In this document: in pieces, positions 1-5,732 of the stretch
Position numbering within the stretch: position 1 is the first letter of the stretch
How the letters are laid out: every line of letters starts with the position of its first letter
Origin: CAYTLQ01 sp964438715
Lineage (GTDB): Bacteria > Bacteroidota > Ignavibacteria > Ignavibacteriales > Ignavibacteriaceae
Length of the DNA: 5,732 nucleotides
Direction of reading: 5' to 3'
NCBI GenBank assembly: GCA_964438715.1
Contig: CAYTLQ010000178.1
Span: 1-5,732, forward strand
Notes under the pieces: model-generated
Database searches by the model: none
What the model was told of the DNA's origin: nothing
Seen by the model: the letters and a program-made list of their open reading frames with translations, nothing else
Position numbers and translations under genes: made by a program

Positions 1-1062
1 GATGAGAATAAACTACCATTGGTTAAGGCATCTATGAAACTGCTTGTACAGCAATTGAGGAAGAATGACAAAGTTGCTGTTGTGGTTTATGCGGGAAATG
101 CCGGTTTGGCTCTTCCCTCGACCTCGGGCGACAATAAAAAAGTGATAATGAATGCTATAGATAATCTCGAAGCAGGAGGGAGTACAGCCGGCGGAGAGGG
201 TATTTTACTTGCTTACAAAATCGCAAAAGAAAATTTTATAAATGGCGGAGATAACAGAATAATTCTCGCAACTGATGGCGATTTTAATGTAGGGATCTCG
301 AGCACCGGCGACTTAGTCCGACTTATTGAAGAGAAGCGAAACGATGGAATATTTCTGACAGCGCTTGGTTTCGGGATGGGTAATTACAAAGATTCACGAC
401 TTGAACAACTTGCCGATAAAGGTAATGGTAATTATGCGTATATTGATAATTTCAATGAAGCAAAGCGTGTGCTCGTTGGTCAAATGGAAGGCACGCTGTT
501 TACAATTGCCAAAGATGTTAAAATTCAAATTGAATTTAATCCTGAATATGTCCAGGGGTATCGGTTGATTGGCTATGAGAATCGACTCCTGAGCGCAACA
601 GATTTTAATGATGATAAGAAGGACGCCGGGGAGCTGGGCTCAGGGCATACGGTAACTGCACTTTATGAAATAATTCCCGTTGGTGTTAATAGCGATTTAC
701 CGGATGTTGACGATTTGAAATATCAGCAGCCCAAAATAAAAACAAGTTCCTCCGACAGTGATGAGATACTAACACTTAAACTACGCTATAAAGAGCCGGA
801 AGGTGACAAAAGCAAATTAATAACAAAAACAGTCTTCAATAAAACACGAGAATTCAGTGAGACGAGTTCTGATTTTCGGTTTGCTTCATCCGTTGCTGAA
901 TTTGCAATGCTCCTGAGAGATTCGCCATATAAGGCTGACTCAAACTTTGCATCTCTCATCAGCAGAGCAGAGAATTCTCTTGATAAAGATCCTGAAGGAT
1001 ACAGGGCAGAATTTGTACGATTGGTGAAAATTGCGAGAGATTTAATGGCAGTCTTCAACTAA
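1..1062 (+). CDS. VWA-domain protein, YfbK type (5' end missing)
   Basis: The frame is open from base 1, so the true start lies upstream; the ATG at 34 and TTG at 19 are internal. The visible part begins inside a von Willebrand factor A domain. The GGSTAGG loop (about 175-195) carries the MIDAS threonine, and ATDGDFN (268-288) carries the distal MIDAS aspartate. The DxSxS part of the metal site would lie just before the window. Next come the family signatures GNGNYAYID and RLIGYENRLL (near 424-450 and 559-588). From about 490 to the stop lies the YfbK/DUF3520 C-terminal region, with GHTVTALYEI, LRYKEP and DPEGYRAEF. Family members are usually exported or lipid-anchored proteins with an N-terminal signal or carboxypeptidase-like domain; none of that is visible here. 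The molecular role is poorly known, with metal-dependent protein binding the likely activity. The stop is followed directly by a hairpin terminator. The family call is very secure; the function is not. Confidence 0.95.
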   Translation, partial: DENKLPLVKASMKLLVQQLRKNDKVAVVVYAGNAGLALPSTSGDNKKVIMNAIDNLEAGGSTAGGEGILLAYKIAKENFINGGDNRIILATDGDFNVGISSTGDLVRLIEEKRNDGIFLTALGFGMGNYKDSRLEQLADKGNGNYAYIDNFNEAKRVLVGQMEGTLFTIAKDVKIQIEFNPEYVQGYRLIGYENRLLSATDFNDDKKDAGELGSGHTVTALYEIIPVGVNSDLPDVDDLKYQQPKIKTSSSDSDEILTLKLRYKEPEGDKSKLITKTVFNKTREFSETSSDFRFASSVAEFAMLLRDSPYKADSNFASLISRAENSLDKDPEGYRAEFVRLVKIARDLMAVFN

Positions 1063-1068
1063 GATAAC

Positions 1069-1109
1069 AAAAAACCTCCGTGCACCTGCAGAAGTGTACG
1101 GAGGTTTTA
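1069..1109. terminator. Bidirectional intrinsic terminator between convergent genes
   Basis: The arms at 1071-1085 and 1094-1108 form a 15-bp stem with a single G-T wobble and an 8-nt loop (1086-1093). On the plus strand the stem ends in four Ts, serving the VWA gene, whose stop is 8 nt before the stem. On the minus strand the same stem is followed by six Ts (A-run at 1069-1074), serving the GNAT gene that ends at 1195. The convergent position and T-runs on both sides fit a shared Rho-independent terminator. The minus-strand direction has the better T-tract. Confidence 0.9.
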
Positions 1110-1194
1110 TGTTGAGAGAACAGTATTGTCTTAAAATAGAAATATAAAACTTAGAATTCTTCGGGGAGGATTAAAACTAACTGTCAGCAGAAAA

Positions 1195-1680
1195 TTATTC
1201 ACTCACAGCAAAATCCTTTAAGGCGTTTTCATTAAGGCGGAAAATGGTCCATTCATTCATAGCAACAGCACCTATACTTTTATAAAATTCAATTGCAGGG
1301 GTATTCCAATCAAGCACTGCCCATTCCATTCTGCCACAGTTTCGCTCAACAGCAATTTGTGCTATGTGCCGGAGTATTTTTTTTCCGATACCTCTTCCAC
1401 GGTAATCGGGCTTTACATAAAGATCTTCAAGATAAATGCCCTTTTTCCCTACAAAAGTTGAAAAGTTATGGAAAAATATTGCATACCCGACAGGGATAGA
1501 ATCAGCGTAACATAAAAGCGCTTCCGCTACCGATTTGCTTCCGAAAAGGGCTTCACGCACGGAATCAACAGTAGCAACGACTTCGTGGGAGAGCTTTTCA
1601 TACACGGCAATTTCGTGAATGAATGAAAGAATAAGTTCGGTATCCTGCTCTATTGCTTTACGAATTATTATATTGTTCAT
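1195..1680 (-). CDS. GNAT family N-acetyltransferase, SSAT-like
   Basis: This is a complete 161-residue single-domain GNAT enzyme, which transfers acetyl from acetyl-CoA to an amine and should be cytoplasmic. The acetyl-CoA pyrophosphate loop is RGRGIG (residues 94-99), preceded by the beta-4 strand YLEDLYV (83-89). The motif B region VLDWNTPAIEFYKSIGA (122-138) holds Y133, at the place of the catalytic tyrosine of spermidine/spermine N1-acetyltransferase. The YLED...YRGxGIG and WN.PAI.FY pattern puts it nearer to the SSAT/thialysine N-acetyltransferase group than to ribosomal-protein or antibiotic acetyltransferases. A polyamine or related diamine is therefore a reasonable substrate guess, but it cannot be proved from sequence. 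It is the last gene of the fbp-MOSC-GNAT unit, 23 nt after the MOSC stop, with no clear Shine-Dalgarno (only a GGGAATGG stretch). It probably relies on the upstream transcript. Confidence 0.9.
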   Translation of the reverse strand: MNNIIIRKAIEQDTELILSFIHEIAVYEKLSHEVVATVDSVREALFGSKSVAEALLCYADSIPVGYAIFFHNFSTFVGKKGIYLEDLYVKPDYRGRGIGKKILRHIAQIAVERNCGRMEWAVLDWNTPAIEFYKSIGAVAMNEWTIFRLNENALKDFAVSE

Positions 1681-1703
1681 GGTACCATTCCCGTGAATAA
1701 GGA

Positions 1704-2513
1704 TTATATTTTAAGAAGGTCCCCGCAGGATATTTTTTTCCCTGCTTCCTGCTTAGAAATAATTGTATTTACCGCAAAACGGTAGAAGTGGTCGAAACGA
1801 TCTCTATTTGACCAGGATGGAAGTGTTTCGCGGCGCTTTTGCATAAATATGCGTTGAAAGTTATTATGTATCTCGCCAGATACCGGATTTCTTGGCGGAA
1901 CTGAACATCTGGCGCAAGGATTAATCCCCTTGAACCGGACACCGCCAATGAAAAATGACTTATGCTCTCCGGAGTTGCCAAATAAGTTGTCTTCCCAAAA
2001 TGGCGGCACATTTTCAATTATAATGTTTGTGCGGAATCGTTTATGGATTTCATCGGGCGAAATTCCCGGAAACCACGAAGCCACTTCCTCAAGGCTTGCC
2101 TGCGATGCAATTGTCGGACCATAAGCATCAGTATCATCGGGAAACCCTGAATTTTCATTTTTTAGAAAGAATACATTTTTTCCGAAAAAATCACTAAGTC
2201 GTTTTTCTAATTTTACTCTGTCATTGTCGGGTGAGTAGTACTCAAATGGTGATCCGTCAAAAGAAAAACCCATGAAGGGCTCTCCGGGTAAATACTGCAA
2301 CTGTATGCTGAATACTTTTTCCTCTCTTTTTCCGTTGATGTATTTCCCGTTTGCATCTTTCATGCAATACATTCTATCCCATTGGAGAGACCCGCCCGAT
2401 GTAATAGTGGCAGTGTCAATATCTATACCTTGTAATGACTTCACCGGATAGATGGTTATTCTGCTTACACGGGCAGTAGATTGAACAGGAAAAGTATTAT
2501 TCGTGCTGTTCAT
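1704..2513 (-). CDS. MOSC domain-containing protein (MOSC_N + MOSC)
   Basis: The protein has 269 residues. The N-terminal MOSC_N beta-barrel runs from about residue 15 to 135, with the hallmark IYPVKSL (21-27), the WDR at 45-47 and NGK (60-62). The C-terminal MOSC domain spans about 140-269, with RFRTNI (159-164), a tryptophan-acidic pair WED (173-175) and the cysteine motif PCARC (199-203). In mARC and YcbX proteins the second cysteine of the equivalent motif ligates molybdenum; here that is C203. Known relatives reduce N-hydroxylated compounds or handle molybdenum cofactor sulfur. There is no C-terminal [2Fe-2S] domain of the YcbX kind, so an electron donor would have to be separate. The start codon lies inside the end of fbp (17-nt overlap, different frame) and no well-spaced ribosome site is seen, which suggests translational coupling. 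The family call is firm; the reaction is unknown. Confidence 0.92.
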   Translation of the reverse strand: MNSTNNTFPVQSTARVSRITIYPVKSLQGIDIDTATITSGGSLQWDRMYCMKDANGKYINGKREEKVFSIQLQYLPGEPFMGFSFDGSPFEYYSPDNDRVKLEKRLSDFFGKNVFFLKNENSGFPDDTDAYGPTIASQASLEEVASWFPGISPDEIHKRFRTNIIIENVPPFWEDNLFGNSGEHKSFFIGGVRFKGINPCARCSVPPRNPVSGEIHNNFQRIFMQKRRETLPSWSNRDRFDHFYRFAVNTIISKQEAGKKISCGDLLKI

Positions 2514-3519
2514 CTTCTTTCTGCATAAATTCCAGCACTTTTAAGACATCATACTCGCTTCCGACGAAAATGGGTATTCGCTGATGAAGCTCTTTTGGTT
2601 GGACCTGAAGAATACGCTCTTTTCCGGTGCTTGCTATTCCTCCCGCGGCTTCAACGAGAAAAGCTATTGGGTTACATTCGTACATTAATCGTAATTTGCC
2701 ATTCGGGCTTCTGCTATCGGCGGGGTACATAAATATGCCGCCATAAAGCAAAGTTCTGTGTACATCAGCAACCATTGAACCAATGTAACGACTGGAATAA
2801 GGTCTTTGCGTTTCTTTATCTTCTTCCTGAAGATATTTAATATATTTCTTCAGCCCGGGATGCCAGTATTTATAATTTCCTTCGTTAATTGAATAAATTT
2901 TCCCCTTATAAGGAATCCGGATATCTTCATGAGAGAGAATAAATTCACCGATTGATGGATCGAGTGTGAAACCATGCACTCCGTGTCCGGCAGAATACAC
3001 AAGAATTGTACTGGAACCATAAACAACATAACCGGCGGCTACCTGTTTATAACCGGGTTGAAGACAATCTTCCATAGTTCCGGGTGTTCCATCAGGGGAA
3101 ATTCTGCTATAAATCGAGAAAATAGTTCCAATGCTTACATTTGCATCAATATTCGATGAGCCGTCTAGCGGATCAAAAAGCAACACATACTTTCCAATTT
3201 TATAATTTTCGGGAATGTGAATAAGGTTTTCCTCTTCTTCTGAAGCCATAACACAAAGATGTCCGCCATGGTCCATCGCCTTAAAGAGCATATCATGAGC
3301 GTACACATCCAATTTACGAACATCTTCACCGTGCACATTCTCAGATCCGGCAAATCCGAGAATATCCACTAATCCTGCTTTATTTACCTCGAGTGAAATA
3401 ATTTTAATAGCAATAACAAGGTCAGATAACAAACGCGAGAGCTCACCGGTTGCTTCGGGATGCAAACGCTCCCCTTCAATTATATGGCGTTCAATTGTCA
3501 TGAAACGCATTTTGGGCAT
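2497..3519 (-). CDS. fbp: Fructose-1,6-bisphosphatase class 1
   Basis: The enzyme hydrolyses fructose 1,6-bisphosphate to fructose 6-phosphate and phosphate in the cytoplasm, for gluconeogenesis or a reductive pentose phosphate cycle. The protein is full length at 340 residues. Metal and catalytic motifs are intact: SEEEE (93-97), FDPLDGSSNID (115-125, with D116 and D119) and E281 in YECNP. The substrate-binding stretches RYIGSMVADVHR (244-255) and GKLRLMYE (274-281) are present. The regions matching the AMP site of animal enzymes, ATGELS (23-28) and GKY (109-111), are recognisable, so AMP inhibition is possible but not shown. The first ATG is chosen because AGGAG lies 5 nt upstream; the next methionines, at residues 4 and 7, are worse placed. 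It is the first gene of a three-gene minus-strand unit and is divergent from the PhzF gene. Confidence 0.98.
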   Translation of the reverse strand: MPKMRFMTIERHIIEGERLHPEATGELSRLLSDLVIAIKIISLEVNKAGLVDILGFAGSENVHGEDVRKLDVYAHDMLFKAMDHGGHLCVMASEEEENLIHIPENYKIGKYVLLFDPLDGSSNIDANVSIGTIFSIYSRISPDGTPGTMEDCLQPGYKQVAAGYVVYGSSTILVYSAGHGVHGFTLDPSIGEFILSHEDIRIPYKGKIYSINEGNYKYWHPGLKKYIKYLQEEDKETQRPYSSRYIGSMVADVHRTLLYGGIFMYPADSRSPNGKLRLMYECNPIAFLVEAAGGIASTGKERILQVQPKELHQRIPIFVGSEYDVLKVLEFMQKEDEQHE

Positions 3520-3524
3520 AAAAA

Positions 3525-3529
3525 CTCCT
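3525..3529 (-). promoter_or_regulatory. Ribosome binding site of fbp
   Basis: On the minus strand this reads AGGAG, followed by a 5-nt T spacer and then the ATG at 3519. It is the strongest Shine-Dalgarno match in the window and decides the fbp start. Confidence 0.75.
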
Positions 3530-3538
3530 GTATAAATA

Positions 3539-3544
3539 ATTATA
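3539..3544 (-). promoter_or_regulatory. Candidate -10 box for the fbp-MOSC-GNAT unit
   Basis: The minus strand reads TATAAT here, 19 nt before the fbp ATG. Transcription would begin near 3532, leaving a very short leader that still contains the AGGAG. The matching -35 (TTTCCG at 17-nt spacing) is poor, and the surroundings are AT-rich, so a chance match is quite possible. Confidence 0.3.
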
Positions 3545-3662
3545 ATTCAGTACACCAAATTCGGAAACCTGCACTAAACAGCAAAATGAAAGCGAATTCC
3601 GAAAACGGTTTTAGTTCACAATTTATTGTTCTATTTTCAAATGTCCATTTTTTAAGGAAACT

Positions 3663-4442
3663 ATGAATTTACGGTTATATCAGGTAGATGCATTTACGGA
3701 AAGACTTTTTGGCGGTAATCCTGCGGCGGTAGTACCCCTGGAACATTGGCTGCCGGACAACATTCTTCAAAACATAGCGCTCGAAAATAATCTTTCGGAA
3801 ACAGCATTTTATGTCAGGGAGGGAGATGTATTTCGTTTACGCTGGTTTACTCCAGAGGTGGAAGTCGATTTGTGCGGGCATGCAACTTTGGCAACAGGTC
3901 ATGTACTTTTCAGACATGAAAAATGGCCAAAAGAGGAAATATTCTTTCAGTCCCGTAGCGGCTTACTGAGTGTAAAGAAAAACGGAGATTTTCTAACACT
4001 CGATTTTCCGGCTGATGTGTTGAAACCCGTTGAACAGGGGTCGTTATTTTCAGTTGGGCAAATTTCGCCGAAAGAAATCTATCGGGGTATTTCTGATTAT
4101 CTGTTTGTATTTGAGAGTGAAGAGGATGTTGTGAAGTTTCAACCGGATTTTTACGCAATTGGTAAACTGGATGCCAGAGGACTGATAATAACCGCTATTG
4201 GAAATAATTCCGATTTTGTTTCACGGTTTTTTGCCCCTCAGTGCGGAATCAACGAAGATCCCGTTACCGGTTCCGCACATACCACATTAGCTCCTTACTG
4301 GGCAGGAAAACTTAACAGAACCACTCTCACTGCGGTGCAGCTTTCGAAAAGGAGAGGATACCTTAATTGTACTTATACCGGTGAAAGAGTGCTTATAAGT
4401 GGAAAAGCTGTCACCTATCTTGTTGGAACAATAGAAATATAA
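3663..4442 (+). CDS. PhzF family isomerase/epimerase-like protein
   Basis: The protein has 259 residues with the two-lobed PhzF/diaminopimelate-epimerase-like fold pattern. The N-terminal lobe opens with YQVDAFT and FGGNPAAV (residues 6-12 and 16-23). E46 in NLSET is the conserved acid of the family, matching E45 of PhzF. It is followed by LRWFTPEVEVDLCGHATL (59-76). The C-terminal lobe carries NEDPVTGSAHTTLAPYW (197-213), the second signature, including D199. PhzF itself isomerises trans-2,3-dihydro-3-hydroxyanthranilate in phenazine synthesis, but most homologues (YddE type) lie outside phenazine clusters and have unknown substrates. No phenazine genes are seen here. The start is backed by AAGGA at 3654-3658, 4 nt before the ATG. 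It precedes ada on the same strand, 71 nt away, and could share a transcript with it. The family call is secure; the substrate is unknown. Confidence 0.94.
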   Translation: MNLRLYQVDAFTERLFGGNPAAVVPLEHWLPDNILQNIALENNLSETAFYVREGDVFRLRWFTPEVEVDLCGHATLATGHVLFRHEKWPKEEIFFQSRSGLLSVKKNGDFLTLDFPADVLKPVEQGSLFSVGQISPKEIYRGISDYLFVFESEEDVVKFQPDFYAIGKLDARGLIITAIGNNSDFVSRFFAPQCGINEDPVTGSAHTTLAPYWAGKLNRTTLTAVQLSKRRGYLNCTYTGERVLISGKAVTYLVGTIEI

Positions 4443-4463
4443 AATTCTTTGTTAAATTTTCGG

Positions 4464-4496
4464 TTGCAGAAAATTCCGGTAAAGAGGTATGTTTTG
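4464..4496 (+). promoter_or_regulatory. Candidate promoter of ada
   Basis: TTGCAG (4464-4469) is followed after 18 nt by TATGTT (4488-4493), which continues as TATGTTTTG. Each hexamer fits the sigma-70 consensus only partly. The second also comes close to the Bacteroidota -7 element TAnnTTTG but has one extra T. Its place between the PhzF stop and the ada start, where Ada commonly regulates its own gene, makes it worth recording. It overlaps the second copy of an imperfect repeat (4454-4463 and 4470-4479). Confidence 0.25.
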
Positions 4497-4513
4497 AATT
4501 AAAAAAGGATACA

Positions 4514-5569
4514 ATGAACCTTACAACCGAACAAATGTATAAAGCTTTTGTAGAGCGTAACTCTGAATATGAGGGGTTATTTTATGCTGGTGTTAAAACA
4601 ACAGGTATTTTCTGCAGACCTACCTGTACGGCGCGTAAACCGAAGTCCGAGAATATAGAATATTTTTCTTCAACAAGAGATGCATTGGTATCGGGTTACC
4701 GACCCTGCAAGATTTGCCGACCCCTCGAAAACAAAGGAGAGGCACCGGATACTATAAAAAAAATATTATCGCTTCTGGAGAAAAATCCGTCAAGTACAAT
4801 AAAAGATAGCGACATCCGGGCACTGGGGGCTGAGCCCAATGCAGTTCGCAGATGGTTCAAACAAAACCACGGTGTTACTTTTCACACATTCAAACGAATG
4901 CTGAAAATCAACACGGTGTTTCCGGCTGTCTTAAAAGGCACGGATGTAGTGACTGCAACAATGGATTCCGGATACGAGAGCATTAGCGCGTTTTCCGATG
5001 CATTTAAGACTATTACAGGGGTTAATCCATCTGATGCAGATAAAGGAAATATTATAACAATATCACGCTTTACTACTCCACTTGGACCTATGATAGCCGG
5101 TACATCGGATGAAGGATTGTGTCTGTTGGAGTTTTTTGACAGGCGGGCTTTAAATACAGAAATAGCGTACTTAAGTAAACATTATTCAGCGCGACTTGTA
5201 TTTGGCACAAATCCTTTACTTAAGGAAACAGAAAAACAGATAACAGAATATTTTTGCGGTTTACGAACTAAGTTTACCATTAAAATTGCTTTTCCGGGTT
5301 CAGAGTTTCAAAGAAAAATCTGGGAGATACTGCTTTCAATTCCTTTCGGAGAGACAATAAGCTACAAAAAAGAGGCAATGATATTTGGAAATATGAAAGC
5401 AGTTCGGGCAGTTGCAAACGCCAATGGGCATAACCGTATAGCTATTATTATTCCCTGCCATAGAGTATTGGGTGATGACGGCAGCCTTACAGGATACGGA
5501 GGTGGTATCTGGAGAAAACAATGGCTCATAGAACATGAAAGAAAAGTGAGAAACCAGATAAAACAATAA
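4514..5569 (+). CDS. ada: Ada: methylphosphotriester/O6-alkylguanine-DNA methyltransferase and activator
   Basis: This suicidal DNA repair protein takes methyl groups from DNA onto its own cysteines; in E. coli the methylated form activates the adaptive response. It has 351 residues and three domains in the usual order. The Ada zinc domain (about 5-75) has all four ligands: C34 and C38 in FCRPTC, and C65 and C68 in RPCKIC. C34 matches the phosphotriester acceptor C38 of E. coli. The AraC-type helix-turn-helix region (about 80-175) includes AVRRWFKQNHGVTFH (110-124) and DSGYESISAFSDAFK (151-165). The methyltransferase domain (about 182-342) has FQRKIW (265-270), the DNA-binding segment KAVRAVANANGHN (295-307) and the active-site PCHRV (314-318) with acceptor C315, ending in WLIEHE (337-342). 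The AGGA at 4506-4509 lies 4 nt before the ATG. No AlkA or AlkB gene is adjacent in the window. Nothing is missing, so a functional protein is expected. Confidence 0.97.
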   Translation: MNLTTEQMYKAFVERNSEYEGLFYAGVKTTGIFCRPTCTARKPKSENIEYFSSTRDALVSGYRPCKICRPLENKGEAPDTIKKILSLLEKNPSSTIKDSDIRALGAEPNAVRRWFKQNHGVTFHTFKRMLKINTVFPAVLKGTDVVTATMDSGYESISAFSDAFKTITGVNPSDADKGNIITISRFTTPLGPMIAGTSDEGLCLLEFFDRRALNTEIAYLSKHYSARLVFGTNPLLKETEKQITEYFCGLRTKFTIKIAFPGSEFQRKIWEILLSIPFGETISYKKEAMIFGNMKAVRAVANANGHNRIAIIIPCHRVLGDDGSLTGYGGGIWRKQWLIEHERKVRNQIKQ

Positions 5570-5627
5570 AAAATGAAGTAATGGTTTTCTAAACATAATT
5601 TGAAATAAGAGCTATCCGGCAACCGGT

Positions 5628-5732
5628 ATGGCAATTATTACAAGTTTTATTATATTTGTATTCCAAAAAGAGAGCAATGATTCACAAGAAAAAATACATT
5701 TCGCAGAAGAAATTTTAAACGCAGCCATCCGT
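5628..5732 (+). CDS. Possible start of an unassigned gene, cut by right edge
   Basis: A frame starting at ATG 5628 stays open for 35 codons to the end of the window and ends in FAEEILNAAIR. That ending resembles the first helix of TetR-family regulators (pattern ILxAAxxLF), but the text is far too short to be sure. No good ribosome site precedes ATG 5628. A second ATG at 5677, in another frame, has a purine-rich AAAAAGAGAG upstream and a TATATTTG element at 5651-5658, but it reaches TAA at 5716-5718 after 13 codons. Either the longer frame is real, or a frameshift separates the better-placed start from the open frame, or this is chance. I name no function. Confidence 0.25.
   Translation, partial: MAIITSFIIFVFQKESNDSQEKIHFAEEILNAAIR

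Noticed and set aside
1..1062. The VWA gene as part of a MoxR-VWA type defence or chaperone system.
   Set aside because: The C-terminal half matches the YfbK/DUF3520 type, and no MoxR ATPase or other partner is visible. The upstream context is outside the window.
1109..1194. GGGAGGA at 1164-1170 as a ribosome site for a small plus-strand gene.
   Set aside because: No start codon follows at a usable distance, and the stretch lies between a terminator and the GNAT stop.
3560..3603. Inverted repeat TTCGGAA / TTCCGAA in the divergent region between fbp and the PhzF gene, considered as an operator.
   Set aside because: Only 7 bp per arm with a 30-nt gap and no extension of the match; this is easily expected by chance in 143 nt of AT-rich sequence.
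3663..5569. The PhzF gene as evidence of a phenazine or other natural-product cluster.
   Set aside because: No other phenazine genes are present, and PhzF-like proteins are widespread outside such clusters. The neighbours are DNA repair and central metabolism.
5615..5625. CCGG-CAA-CCGG hairpin after ada, considered as its terminator.
   Set aside because: The stem is only 4 bp, the next bases do not pair and no T-run follows. I see no convincing terminator for ada in the window.

Overview
This is a compact chromosomal segment from an AT-rich Gram-negative-type bacterium. My best guess at lineage is the Bacteroidota/Chlorobi/Ignavibacteria group. The basis is the protein style (the class I Fbp N-terminus beginning MPKMRFMTIERHII, and a YfbK-type VWA protein), purine-rich but weak ribosome binding sites, and one TAnnTTTG-like promoter element. 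This is inference, not proof. I see no mobile element, CRISPR array, rRNA, tRNA or phage gene. All five genes with both ends inside the window are intact members of known families.

Layout. (1) Positions 1-1062, plus strand: the 3' part of a von Willebrand factor A (YfbK-type) protein, cut by the left edge. (2) 1069-1109: a strong hairpin with T-runs on both sides, acting as a shared terminator between convergent transcription units. (3) 1195-3519, minus strand: a tight three-gene unit read in the order fbp (class I fructose-1,6-bisphosphatase), MOSC-domain protein, GNAT acetyltransferase. fbp and the MOSC gene overlap by 17 nt, and the MOSC and GNAT genes are 23 nt apart. (4) 3520-3662: a 143-nt divergent promoter region. 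(5) 3663-5569, plus strand: a PhzF-family isomerase-like gene, then 71 nt later ada, the methylphosphotriester/O6-alkylguanine repair and regulatory protein. (6) 5570-5732: mostly non-coding, with a possible gene start running off the right edge.

Functionally the genes form no obvious pathway. fbp serves gluconeogenesis or the reductive pentose phosphate pathway. The MOSC protein may handle molybdenum cofactor or act as a small reductase. The GNAT resembles spermidine/spermine or thialysine N-acetyltransferases. PhzF is a small-molecule isomerase of unknown substrate, and Ada repairs alkylated DNA. The region reads as ordinary housekeeping and accessory metabolism. I found no convincing evidence of an undescribed system. 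The points most worth a second look are the fbp-MOSC overlap, the single-domain MOSC protein, the repeats in front of ada and the ambiguous reading frame at the right edge.
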